From: Jiangella alba
Lineage (GTDB): Bacteria > Actinomycetota > Actinomycetes > Jiangellales > Jiangellaceae
Length of the DNA: 64,000 nucleotides
Direction: 5' to 3'
NCBI RefSeq assembly: GCF_900106035.1
Contig: NZ_FNUC01000004.1
Location: 310,001 to 374,000, forward strand
Shown: positions 25,602 to 32,947 of the stretch, one piece after another
How positions within the stretch are numbered: position 1 is the first letter of the stretch
How the letters are laid out: each line of letters opens with the position of its first letter
Translations under genes and position numbers: made by a program
Notes under the pieces: model-generated
What the model was told of the DNA's origin: nothing
Databases searched by the model: none
What the model saw: the letters and a program-made list of their open reading frames with translations, nothing else

Positions 25602-26387
25602 TTAAGGGCCGTTTCCGTTGCCGTTGTTGCCGTTACCGGAATTCCCGTTGCCGTTGCCGTTCCCGTTGTTCCCGGAATTGCCCTGGCCGTTACCGGAATT
25701 GCCGTTGCCGGAGTTGCCGTTTCCGTTGCCCTCGTTACCGGGCTTCTCCGGCTTCTCTGGTTTGCCCGGCGGACTCTCGGGCTTGTTCGGGTTGTCGGGC
25801 TTCTCGGGCGGTTTACCCGGCGGCTCCTCGGGCTTGTTCGGGTTGTCCGGCTTCTCCGGGGGCTTCCCGGGCGGGGTCTCCGGCTTGCCGGGTGGCCTCA
25901 CCGGCTCGCCGGGGTCTTCGGGGCGGCCCGTGTCGGGCTCGGTGGTGGTGCCGGTGTCGCTGACGTCCTCGACGACGTCGGTGCCGGGCTCATCGTGCTG
26001 GAAGCTGATCGGCGTCACCGTCTCGATGAACTTCTCGACGTGGGCCTGCGCTCCGCCGGGCAGCGCACCCGCGGCCGTGGCCGCGGTGAGGCCCGTGAAC
26101 ACGACCACGGCGCCGGTGACGACGCGGGCACGCGGGCTGACCCCGGTGAGCCACGCCCGGATGCGGCGACGGCCGGCCGGCTCAGGGCTCAGCGGTGCTG
26201 GCGGGATGCCGGAGAAGTCGCCCGTGGCCATGCGCCGCGCCAGCTCCTCGGACGGCCGCACCGGCTGCCGCGCGGCAGCGCGGAGCTGCCCGACGGCGCC
26301 GGCCAGCGGCGCGAGTCCGGGCGTGACCGGGCGGCCGGTCAGCAGGGCCTCGACGGCATCCTCGTCGAGTAGGTGCAGCGGGAGCAT
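25602..26387 (-). CDS. Single-pass membrane protein with repetitive tail, probable anti-sigma factor
   Basis: This 261-residue protein has a cytoplasmic N-terminal part (1-80) with the LRAAARQPVRPSEELARRM stretch, one membrane segment (about 88-108, VVTGAVVVFTGLTAATAAGA), and a long outer tail. The tail contains two near-identical PGKPPEKPDNPNKPE units and ends in about 45 residues that are almost only Gly and Asn. The gene lies 42 bases after the ECF sigma gene and CCAGGACGAG precedes its ATG. Position and topology suggest the cognate anti-sigma factor; no zinc-binding HxxxCxxC motif is present. Confidence 0.75.
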   Translation of the reverse strand: MLPLHLLDEDAVEALLTGRPVTPGLAPLAGAVGQLRAAARQPVRPSEELARRMATGDFSGIPPAPLSPEPAGRRRIRAWLTGVSPRARVVTGAVVVFTGLTAATAAGALPGGAQAHVEKFIETVTPISFQHDEPGTDVVEDVSDTGTTTEPDTGRPEDPGEPVRPPGKPETPPGKPPEKPDNPNKPEEPPGKPPEKPDNPNKPESPPGKPEKPEKPGNEGNGNGNSGNGNSGNGQGNSGNNGNGNGNGNSGNGNNGNGNGP

Positions 26388-26429
26388 CTCGTCCTGGTAA
26401 TCGACGCGGGTACGCCCAGGGGTACGGGG

Positions 26430-26963
26430 TCAGTCGATTTTTTTTCGCAGCGCGGTGAGGCCGCGTCGTTGCAGCGCCTTCACCGCGCCGACGGACCGGC
26501 CGACCGTCCGGGCGACCTGCTCGACGGTGAGGTCGCCGACGACGCGCAGCAGCACGACCTCGCGCTGCTCCGCGGAGAGCGTCGCGCACAGCTCGTACAC
26601 GCGCCGCAGCCCGAGCGCGTCGATGGCCTCCGCCTCGGCGTCGCCGCCGGGCCCGTCGAGCGTGGCGGGGTCGTCGGTCGGCTCGCTGGGACGGCGCGCG
26701 GCCCGCCGCCGCTCGTCGATCAGGCGGCGGTGCGCGATGGTGAAGACCCACGACCGGAACTGCGGCTCCGTCCCCTCGAACGAGGCCAGCCCGGCGAACA
26801 CCCCGAGGAAGACCTCACTGGTCAGGTCGTCGGGCTCGGCGGCGCCCTGGAGCCGCAGATAGCCCGTGACGACCGGCGCGAGATCGGTGTACAGGCGTTC
26901 GAAGGCCCACGGCGCACCCGCGCGCGCCGCGTCGAACACGACCTCGAAGTCTTCCCCGATGAT
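26430..26963 (-). CDS. ECF RNA polymerase sigma factor, probably starting at AUC
   Basis: This extracytoplasmic-function sigma factor has region 2 (about 18-85: YLRLQGAAEPDDLTSEVFL, FRSWVFTIAHRRLIDERRR) and region 4 (about 115-170: LSAEQREVVLLRVVGDLTVE, VGRSVGAVKALQRRGL). The first ordinary start codon is the GTG at 26939. The in-frame codons before it read IIGEDFEVV, which look like the native N-terminus of this family. GGGAGG lies six bases before ATC at 26963, and no ATG, GTG or TTG exists between an upstream in-frame TGA and 26939. I therefore give the start as ATC (177 aa), with GTG 26939 (169 aa) as alternative. Confidence 0.85.
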   Translation of the reverse strand: MIGEDFEVVFDAARAGAPWAFERLYTDLAPVVTGYLRLQGAAEPDDLTSEVFLGVFAGLASFEGTEPQFRSWVFTIAHRRLIDERRRAARRPSEPTDDPATLDGPGGDAEAEAIDALGLRRVYELCATLSAEQREVVLLRVVGDLTVEQVARTVGRSVGAVKALQRRGLTALRKKID

Positions 26964-27066
26964 CGCTCGCCTCCCGTTGGCGCCCGCTGCGCAGTCTGAT
27001 CACCTCGCTGGCCAGAAGGTTACGGGCACACCTCCACCTTCCGGAACGCGCGCCGACCCGACCCGT

Positions 27067-27072
27067 CAGAAT
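27067..27072 (+). promoter_or_regulatory. -10 element of the YjbQ gene (leaderless)
   Basis: CAGAAT occupies -12 to -7 from the GTG at 27079. There is no Shine-Dalgarno sequence. The same hexamer at the same distance precedes the MarR gene at 37437. Confidence 0.45.
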
Positions 27073-27078
27073 GGACCC

Positions 27079-27480
27079 GTGGACAGCCGGATCATCGACC
27101 TGCGCACCGGCACCGATCTGGTCACCGACGTGACCCGCGACGTGCTCGAGTTTTGCCGTGGCCGCGGCGACGGCCTGTGCCACTTGTTCGTCCCGCACGC
27201 GACGGCCGGGCTGGCGCTGATCGAGACCGGCTCCGGCACCGAGCCCGACCTCGCCGGCGCGGTCGACCGGCTGCTGCCGCGCGAGGACGTCTACCGGCAC
27301 CGCCACGGCAGCCTCGGCCATGGCCGCGACCACGTGCTGCCCGCCTTCATCGCGCCGTCGCTGACGCTGCCCGTGCTGGGCGGCGCGCCGGCGCTGGGCA
27401 CCTGGCAGAGCGTCGTCGTCGTCGACTCCAACGTCGACAACCGCGACCGCAAGCTACGGCTGTCGTTCCTCGCCGGGTGA
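27079..27480 (+). CDS. YjbQ/UPF0047 family protein
   Basis: This 133-residue protein of the UPF0047 family shows HLFVPHATAGLALIETGSG near the middle, then HGHGRDH-type histidines (SLGHGRDHVLPAFI) and LGTWQSVVVVDSN near the C-terminus, all family hallmarks. Some members have weak thiamin-phosphate synthase activity in vitro, but the role is unknown. The GTG at 27079 is chosen because the family begins here and a -10 box sits exactly upstream. Confidence 0.92.
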   Translation: MDSRIIDLRTGTDLVTDVTRDVLEFCRGRGDGLCHLFVPHATAGLALIETGSGTEPDLAGAVDRLLPREDVYRHRHGSLGHGRDHVLPAFIAPSLTLPVLGGAPALGTWQSVVVVDSNVDNRDRKLRLSFLAG

Positions 27481-27573
27481 GCTCAGTCGCCGTCCCCGGG
27501 CTCGGGCGTGCGCTGCCTGACGGCCGGCCGTCCGGCCATGACACTTCGATGTCGAGTTGCTTGACAGAGAGAC

Positions 27574-27615
27574 CATCCAACTTCTGGGCTGTCAGAGCAG
27601 CCCAAAAGTTGGATG
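27574..27615. repeat. 18-bp stem palindrome between convergent genes
   Basis: CATCCAACTTCTGGGCTG and CAGCCCAAAAGTTGGATG form an 18-base stem with one mismatch around TCAGAG. It lies between yjbQ and the convergent sigma gene, 95 and 60 bases from their stops. The arm is much less GC-rich than the surroundings. It could be a bidirectional terminator or a mobile palindrome. Confidence 0.6.
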
Positions 27616-27675
27616 ATCATGGCGGACGTCATCGTCACAGCATCCGTGCCGGGTGCGCTGCGGCCGGAGGCAGCG

Positions 27676-28629
27676 TCAGCCAGCCCACTCGATCAGCGGC
27701 TGGTGCCGCGCGGGGTCGCGCAGCTCGGCCAGCGCCAGCTTCTCCAGCTGCCGCACCCGCTCCTTCGTGAGGCCGACGCGCTCGGCGACCTCCTGCAGGG
27801 TGTGCTGCTCGCCGTCCTCGAGGCCGAAGCGCATCGAGACGATCAGCGCCTCGCGGGGGGCCAGCGTGTTGACGAGGTCGCGCACCTGCTCACCGAGCGC
27901 CTGGAACTCGATGACGTCGGTGGCCTGCGGCGTCTCGGTGTCCTCGATGAGGTCGCCGATGCTGGCGGTGCCCTCGTCGCCGACCGGGGTGTCGAGGCTG
28001 ACGGTGTCGCGGCGGATGCGGCGCAGCTCGATGACCCGGGCCGGGGTGAGGTCGATCTCGGCGGCCAGCTCGTCCGCCGTGGGGTCGCGGCCGAGGTCGA
28101 CGGTGAGCTTGCGCTCGGCCTTGCCCAGCTTGGACAGCGTCTCGAGGACGTGCACCGGCAGCCGGATGGTGCGCGCCCGCTCGGCCTTGCCGCGCTCGAT
28201 GGCCTGCCGGATCCACCACATCGCGTAGGTCGAGAACTTGAACCCCTTCGCGTAGTCGAACTTCTCGACCGCGCGGATCAGGCCCAGGTTGCCCTCCTGC
28301 ACGATGTCGAGGAACGGCAGCCCGCTGTTGCGGTAGTACTTGCGCGCCGCGGACACGACCAGCCGCAGGTTCGCGCGGATCATGTGGTCGCGGGCCTGCT
28401 CGCCGTCGAGGACCAGCGCCGCCAGCTCGTCGCGGCGCCGGCCGGGCTTGGTGTCGTCCAGCAGCGACGCCGCGTACACGCCGGCCTCGATGCGACGCGC
28501 CAGCTCGACCTCCTCGGCCGCCGACAGCAGCGGCGTCGTGCCGATCTGCTTGAGGTACTGACCGACGAGGTCGTAGTCCTCGTCGCGCCCCCGGTCCGGG
28601 GAGCGCACCTGCTCCTGCACCATCGTCAT
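27676..28629 (-). CDS. Principal-type RNA polymerase sigma factor (SigA/HrdB-like, group 2)
   Basis: This 317-residue sigma-70 factor has region 1.2 (DYDLVGQYLKQIGTTPLLS), region 2 (LPFLDIVQEGNLGLIRAVEK, FSTYAMWWIRQAIERG) and region 4 (LAPREALIVSMRFGLEDG, LTKERVRQLEKLALAELR). It lacks the long acidic N-terminus of the housekeeping factor, so it is probably an HrdD/SigB-like group 2 factor. The ATG at 28629 is chosen for GGGAGA seven bases upstream. It is transcribed divergently from the ligase gene. Confidence 0.95.
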   Translation of the reverse strand: MTMVQEQVRSPDRGRDEDYDLVGQYLKQIGTTPLLSAAEEVELARRIEAGVYAASLLDDTKPGRRRDELAALVLDGEQARDHMIRANLRLVVSAARKYYRNSGLPFLDIVQEGNLGLIRAVEKFDYAKGFKFSTYAMWWIRQAIERGKAERARTIRLPVHVLETLSKLGKAERKLTVDLGRDPTADELAAEIDLTPARVIELRRIRRDTVSLDTPVGDEGTASIGDLIEDTETPQATDVIEFQALGEQVRDLVNTLAPREALIVSMRFGLEDGEQHTLQEVAERVGLTKERVRQLEKLALAELRDPARHQPLIEWAG

Positions 28630-28735
28630 TCGTTCGTCTCCCTCGTGTCTCAACGTTGTCGTGGCGGCCCATGGCACGCCCGGGCGCGCGCACTCAGGCG
28701 CGGACCGTCGGTGGTTGCGTTGGTGGGTTGCCCTG

Positions 28736-28768
28736 CGGGAGCCCGCGGATCTCTCGATCCGGCTCCCG
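28736..28768. other. Strong hairpin in the sigma/ligase divergent region
   Basis: CGGGAGCC and GGCTCCCG pair, with GGATC/GATCC continuing inside around a TCTC loop and CGC bulged on one side: 13 base pairs. It lies about 110 bases upstream of both divergent genes, in the possible leader of the sigma gene. A leader structure or a terminator isolating the promoters are both possible. Confidence 0.5.
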
Positions 28769-28886
28769 AAGCCCCGGGCCGATGGCGGCCTACCGGGGAC
28801 TTCCAGCTAGAGGAACGTCCCGATAGCGCCGGGTATTCCGGCGTTCGCGCTTGTCGGCGGGGTGCTCCCCGGCGACGATGGAACGG

Positions 28887-30260
28887 ATGAGCGACGACGA
28901 TGGTTCCGGCGGGCGGTTCGTCGTCCAGGAGCACCATGCCCGCCGGCTGCACTGGGACCTGCGGCTCGAGCACGACGGCGTGCTGGCGTCGTGGGCGTTG
29001 CCCCGCGGCTTCCCCCGCACGCCCGACGAGAACCGGCTCGCCGTCCGCACCGACGACCACCCGCTGGAGTTCCTCGACTTCGACGGCGAGATCCCGGCCG
29101 GCCAGTACGGCGGCGGCGCCCTCACGATCTGGGACCACGGCACCTACGAGGCGGAGAAGTTCCGCGACGACAAGGTCGTGGCCCGGCTGCACGGCGCGAA
29201 GGTCCAGGGCCGGTTCGCGCTGTTCCGCACCCGCGGCGACGACTGGATGATCCACCGCATGGACGGCCCGGCCGACGACGGCGAGCCGCTGCCGCCGTCC
29301 CTGCTGCCGATGGCCGCCACGCTGTCGACGCTGCCGCCGGACCAGGACGCGTGGGGCTTCGAGATCAAGTGGGACGGCGTCCGCGCGCTCGCGTTCGGCG
29401 AGCCCGGCCGGCTCCGCCTCGTCGGGCGCAACGGGCGCGACTTCACCCGGCAGTACCCCGAGCTGCGGCCGCTGACGAACGCCGTCGGCGCGCATCGGCT
29501 GGTGCTCGACGGCGAGATCGTCGCGTTCGGCGACGACGGCCGGCCCAGCTTCCAGCGCATTCAGCCGCGCATCCACCTGGCCTCCGACGCCGACATCCGG
29601 CACCAGGCGCAGGCCGTGCCGGTCGTCTACGTGATCTTCGACCTGCTCCACCTCGACGGCCGGTCGTTGCTGGACACGCCGTACGAGGAGCGGCGCCGCG
29701 AGCTGGCCGCGCTCGGGCTGACCGGGCCGCACTGGCAGGTGCCCGACTACCAGCGCGGCGACGGCGACGTCCTGCTCGACGCGACCCGCCGCCAAGGACT
29801 GGAGGGCGTCGTCGCGAAGCGGCTGGCCAGCCGGTACCAGCCGGGCCGGCGCAGCCGCGACTGGCTGAAGATCAAGAACGTGCGCAGGCAGGAGGTCGTC
29901 ATCGGCGGCTGGATCGCGGGGCGGGGACGGCTGGCGGGTTCACTCGGCGCGCTGCTGGCCGGCTACCACGACGACGACGGCGCGCTGCGGTTCGCCGGCA
30001 AGGTCGGCACCGGCTTCGACGACGCCACCCGCGCCCGCCTGCTCCGGCGGCTGGAGGGCCTTCGCACCGACGAGAGCCCGTTCACCGGCCGCCAGCCGCA
30101 GCGCGACGCCGTCTTCGTCCGGCCCGACCTGGTCGCCGAGGTCGAGTTCGCCGAGTGGACCGGCGCCGGCACGCTGCGTCACCCGTCGTTCGAAGGGCTG
30201 CGCGAGGACAAGCCGGCCCGCGACATCGTTCGCGAGGAGCCGGTGCCGCCACCAGCCTGA
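28887..30260 (+). CDS. ATP-dependent DNA ligase with N-terminal phosphoesterase domain (LigD type)
   Basis: This 457-residue protein joins the 3'-phosphoesterase domain (about 5-110; HHARRLHWDLRLEHDG, GEIPAGQYGGG) to an ATP-dependent ligase domain (about 140-440). Adenylated Lys is in FEIKWDGVRAL, and VLDGEIVAF, EGVVAKRLAS and DWLKIKNV are motifs III-V. It is the LigD architecture without the primase/polymerase domain, used in Ku-dependent end joining. No ku gene is in the window. The ATG at 28887 has only weak GGAACGG upstream; ATG 28878 is possible. Confidence 0.93.
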   Translation: MSDDDGSGGRFVVQEHHARRLHWDLRLEHDGVLASWALPRGFPRTPDENRLAVRTDDHPLEFLDFDGEIPAGQYGGGALTIWDHGTYEAEKFRDDKVVARLHGAKVQGRFALFRTRGDDWMIHRMDGPADDGEPLPPSLLPMAATLSTLPPDQDAWGFEIKWDGVRALAFGEPGRLRLVGRNGRDFTRQYPELRPLTNAVGAHRLVLDGEIVAFGDDGRPSFQRIQPRIHLASDADIRHQAQAVPVVYVIFDLLHLDGRSLLDTPYEERRRELAALGLTGPHWQVPDYQRGDGDVLLDATRRQGLEGVVAKRLASRYQPGRRSRDWLKIKNVRRQEVVIGGWIAGRGRLAGSLGALLAGYHDDDGALRFAGKVGTGFDDATRARLLRRLEGLRTDESPFTGRQPQRDAVFVRPDLVAEVEFAEWTGAGTLRHPSFEGLREDKPARDIVREEPVPPPA

Positions 30261-30302
30261 CCTCGGGCGGTGCGGACCGCGCGGCATGCCCGCGGCCGGG
30301 GC

Positions 30303-30308
30303 GGGTAC
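30303..30308 (+). promoter_or_regulatory. Possible SigB/SigF-type promoter (GGGTAC)
   Basis: GGGTAC is preceded after 15 bases by GCAT (30284-30287), fitting the GNNT-N14-16-GGGTAC promoters of actinobacterial SigB-type factors. It lies 50 bases before the coiled-coil membrane protein gene. The consensus is short, so a chance match is possible. Confidence 0.3.
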
Positions 30309-30319
30309 GGGTGCCGGAT

Positions 30320-30342
30320 GCCGCGGCCACCGTGGCCGCGGC
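30320..30342 (+). terminator. GC-rich palindrome after the ligase gene
   Basis: GCCGCGGCCAC and GTGGCCGCGGC are perfect 11-base arms separated by one base, giving about nine pairs when folded. It lies 60 bases after the ligase stop and 16 bases before the next start codon. It probably ends ligase transcription; it may also fold in the next leader. Confidence 0.5.
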
Positions 30343-30357
30343 GGAGGGAGGTACCCC

Positions 30358-30780
30358 ATGAGTACCGAGCTCATCGTGGTGCTGGTCATCATCGTGGTGC
30401 TCGTCGCCGTCGCCGCGTGGCTGCTGTCGCGCCGTCGCCGCAGCGCCGCCCGCCGCGAGGCGGCCGTCCAGGAGCGGCAGCAGGCCGCCGCGGCCGAGCG
30501 GGCCGCCGAGATGCACCGCGCCGAGGCCGACGAACGCGCCGCGCAGGCCCGGCACGCACGGGCAGTGGCCGCGGAGCAGGAGGCCGAGGCCGAGCGGCTG
30601 ACCGCCACCGCCGGCGACGAGGCCGCGGCGGCCGCCGAACGGCGCCGCACAGCCGACACCCTGCACCCCGACGCCTCTGACGCCGACGCCCCGGACCCCG
30701 CCTCGCCGCGCGACGCCGCGCCGAATCCGGACCGGACCGGCCCCGACGTCGTCTCGGACGAGCAGCGCCGGCCGGGCTGA
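30358..30780 (+). CDS. Small membrane-anchored coiled-coil protein
   Basis: I do not recognise a named family. The 140-residue protein has an N-terminal membrane segment (4-23, ELIVVLVIIVVLVAVAAWLL), a basic stop-transfer RRRR, and a long Ala/Glu/Arg-rich coiled coil (about 30-105) inside the cell. It ends in an Asp/Pro-rich tail. GGAGGGAGG gives an excellent ribosome-binding site. A SigB-like promoter may lie upstream, so a stress role is possible but inferred only. Confidence 0.75.
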   Translation: MSTELIVVLVIIVVLVAVAAWLLSRRRRSAARREAAVQERQQAAAAERAAEMHRAEADERAAQARHARAVAAEQEAEAERLTATAGDEAAAAAERRRTADTLHPDASDADAPDPASPRDAAPNPDRTGPDVVSDEQRRPG

Positions 30781-30788
30781 CGACGCGG

Positions 30789-31148
30789 TCAGCTGGAGCG
30801 GCGCATCCCCCGTCGCCGCCGCTCCAGCTGCCGCCGCTCCTCGGTGTCCAGGCCGCCCCACACGCCGTACTGCTCGTCCCGCTCCATCGCCTCGGCGAGG
30901 CAACGGTCCCGGACCGGGCAGGTCTCGCAGATCCGTTTCGCACGGGTCTCCTGAGCGCGTCTGCGGCTGGGCGACACCCCCTCGGGGACGCAGAACAGGT
31001 CTGCGTCCCACCCCCGGCACAGCCCGTACTCCCACCACGACGCCGAGTCGACTCGAGCACCTGGCTCGTCCGGACTCGGCACCACCACATCGCTGCGTCG
31101 TCCGGCCTCCGTTCTCCGGACGATCCGCATCACCCCGACAGTCATCAC
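30789..31148 (-). CDS. WhiB-family iron-sulfur transcriptional regulator
   Basis: This 119-residue regulator has the four cluster-ligating cysteines C44, C74, C77 and C83 (CETCPVRDRC spacing), an extra C53, the GVWGG turn and a basic C-terminal DNA-binding tail (RRQLERRRRGMRR). WhiB-like proteins bind a 4Fe-4S cluster and contact the principal sigma factor. Several starts are possible (31148, 31145, 31130); all leave the domain intact. The N-terminal 35 residues look non-conserved. Confidence 0.93.
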   Translation of the reverse strand: MMTVGVMRIVRRTEAGRRSDVVVPSPDEPGARVDSASWWEYGLCRGWDADLFCVPEGVSPSRRRAQETRAKRICETCPVRDRCLAEAMERDEQYGVWGGLDTEERRQLERRRRGMRRSS

Positions 31149-31197
31149 CCCCGGTTACCCACGGGTTCCCGGGGCAAACCGGCCGAACGGCCCGGGA

Positions 31198-31881
31198 TCA
31201 GGGCTCGTCGGGCAACCGCCCCGTGGCGATGACCCGTTCGGCGACGACACGCAGCTTGACGTTGCTGTTGCGGGAGTAGCGGCGCAGGACGGCGAACGCG
31301 CGGTCGGCGTCGAGGCCGTACCGCTCCATGAGGATGCCCTGGGCCAGCCCGATGAGGTGCCGGGCGCCGATGGCCTGGCGCAGTCCGTGCTCCTCGCGCG
31401 CCGACGCGAGCGCGACCGAGGCGTGCCGGGCGAAGATCTCCGCGACGTCGGTGTCGTCGTCGTCGAACATGCCCGGCCGGTGGCCGTAGAGGTTGAGCGT
31501 GCCGAGCGTGGTGTTGCCGGTGCGCAGGCACACCGACAGCACGCTGCACAGGCCGAGGTCGGCGGCCTGCGGGCCCCACGCCGGCCAGCGCGGCTCGGCG
31601 GCGGTGTCGTCGATCAGGATGGACGTGCGGGTGTCGATGGCCGCCCGGCTCGGTCCCTCGCCGAGGGCGGTCTGCAGTTCGTCGGCCTTGCCGACCCGCG
31701 GGTCGGTGGCGACGGCGGTCTCGAGACGCCCGCCGCCGCGCTGCAGCATCAGGCCGGCGTCGTCGCAGACGGTGGCCTGCTGTGCGTACTCGACCACCCG
31801 CTCGAGCGTCTGCTCGACGTCGGGCTCGTCGTGCAGCGCGAGCGCCATCTCGGCGAAGTCGCCAGCATCAGGTTCGGTCAC
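31198..31881 (-). CDS. GAF-ANTAR domain regulator
   Basis: This 227-residue protein combines a GAF sensory domain (about 10-150) with a C-terminal ANTAR RNA-binding domain (about 165-220; HLIGLAQGILMERYGLDADR, AFAVLRRYSRNSNVKL). ANTAR proteins prevent transcription termination by binding paired hexaloop hairpins in mRNA leaders. The GAF ligand is unknown. The GTG start at 31881 is supported by GGAGGA six bases upstream. It is divergent from the epimerase gene. Confidence 0.93.
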   Translation of the reverse strand: MTEPDAGDFAEMALALHDEPDVEQTLERVVEYAQQATVCDDAGLMLQRGGGRLETAVATDPRVGKADELQTALGEGPSRAAIDTRTSILIDDTAAEPRWPAWGPQAADLGLCSVLSVCLRTGNTTLGTLNLYGHRPGMFDDDDTDVAEIFARHASVALASAREEHGLRQAIGARHLIGLAQGILMERYGLDADRAFAVLRRYSRNSNVKLRVVAERVIATGRLPDEP

Positions 31882-31940
31882 ACCCGTCCTCCGCCACTCG
31901 AGCCCCTACCGGGCCATCATCCTCCCCGAGCGGGTCGGCA

Positions 31941-31965
31941 GTGTCGATCCTCCCCCATCGGGTAC
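31941..31965 (+). promoter_or_regulatory. Possible SigB/SigF-type promoter of the epimerase gene
   Basis: GTGT (31941-31944) and GGGTAC (31960-31965) are 15 bases apart, matching GNNT-N14-16-GGGTAC. The -10 lies 10 bases before the ATG at 31976. Confidence 0.35.
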
Positions 31966-31975
31966 GCACCGGAAC

Positions 31976-32947
31976 ATGGTGGGCAACGGTGATCTGCGAC
32001 CGCACGCAGTGGTCACTGGCGGGGCGGGGTTCCTCGGCTCGCACCTGTGCGACGCGCTGCTGGCGTCCGGGCACCGCGTCACCTGCGTCGACAACTTCGA
32101 GACCGGCCGCTCGGCGAACGTCCGGCACCTCGCGGACGAGCCGGAATTCGCGCTGCTCCGGCGCGATCTCAACGACGAGCTGGACGGCGAGCTGCCCGGA
32201 CCGGTCGACGTCGTCTTCCACCTCGCGGCGCCGGCCGCGCCCAGCGACTACCTGATCGACCCGGTCGCGACGATGCGCAGCGCCAGCGCGGGCACGTTGA
32301 ACGCGCTCGACCTCGCCCGCTCCCGGTCGGCCCGGTTCGTACTGGCGTCGACGTCGGAGGTGTACGGACCAGCCGGCGACGTGCCCAGCCGCGAGGACCA
32401 CGTCGGCCAGGTCGACCCCGCCGACGGCTACGGCGCCTACTACGAGTCACGCCGGTTCGCCGAGGCCCTGACGACCGCCTACCGCACGACGTACGCGCTG
32501 CGGACGGCGATCGGGCGCATCTTCAACACCTACGGGCCGCGGATGCGCCTGGACGACGGCGGCGTGGTGTCGCGGTTCATCCGGCAGGCACTGGCCGGCG
32601 CGCCGCTGACCGTGCCCGGGCCCGGCACCCAGACCCGCTCCCTGTGCTACGTCGACGACGCGGTCGCCGGCATGCTGGCGCTGGCCGAGGGCGGCTACCC
32701 GGGGCCGGTGAACATCGGCAGCCCGGAGGCGGTGCCGGTGTACACGATCGCCCAGGAGGTCGCGGAGATCGCCGGCCCGGCCGCCGAGATCGTCTTCGTC
32801 GAGCCGCCGACGGTCGACAGCCGGGCCCGCCGCCCCGACATCACGCTGGCCGCGCAACTGCTGGACTGGCGGCCGCGGACCTCCGTGCACGACGGGCTGG
32901 CCGCCACGCTCGCGTCGTTCCGGCGGGGCAAGCTCCGGCGTGCCTGA
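31976..32947 (+). CDS. NAD-dependent sugar-nucleotide epimerase/decarboxylase
   Basis: This 323-residue extended short-chain dehydrogenase has the NAD-binding TGGAGFLGSHL at residues 14-24. It has STSEVYGPAGDVP, and the Tyr-x3-Arg motif YYESRRFAE replaces the usual YxxxK, as in UDP-glucuronate decarboxylase. RIFNTYGPRMRLDDGGVVSR is also typical of UDP-xylose synthases. It probably makes UDP-xylose or a related sugar for cell-surface glycans. The ATG lies close behind a SigB-like promoter. Its end overlaps the udgX start by eight bases. Confidence 0.9.
   Translation: MVGNGDLRPHAVVTGGAGFLGSHLCDALLASGHRVTCVDNFETGRSANVRHLADEPEFALLRRDLNDELDGELPGPVDVVFHLAAPAAPSDYLIDPVATMRSASAGTLNALDLARSRSARFVLASTSEVYGPAGDVPSREDHVGQVDPADGYGAYYESRRFAEALTTAYRTTYALRTAIGRIFNTYGPRMRLDDGGVVSRFIRQALAGAPLTVPGPGTQTRSLCYVDDAVAGMLALAEGGYPGPVNIGSPEAVPVYTIAQEVAEIAGPAAEIVFVEPPTVDSRARRPDITLAAQLLDWRPRTSVHDGLAATLASFRRGKLRRA

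Noticed and set aside
27347-27580. Minus-strand open frame starting MDGLSVKQLDIEV near the 27574 palindrome
   Set aside because: It runs into the antisense of yjbQ, has no ribosome-binding site and no recognisable domain; at most a remnant, not supportable.
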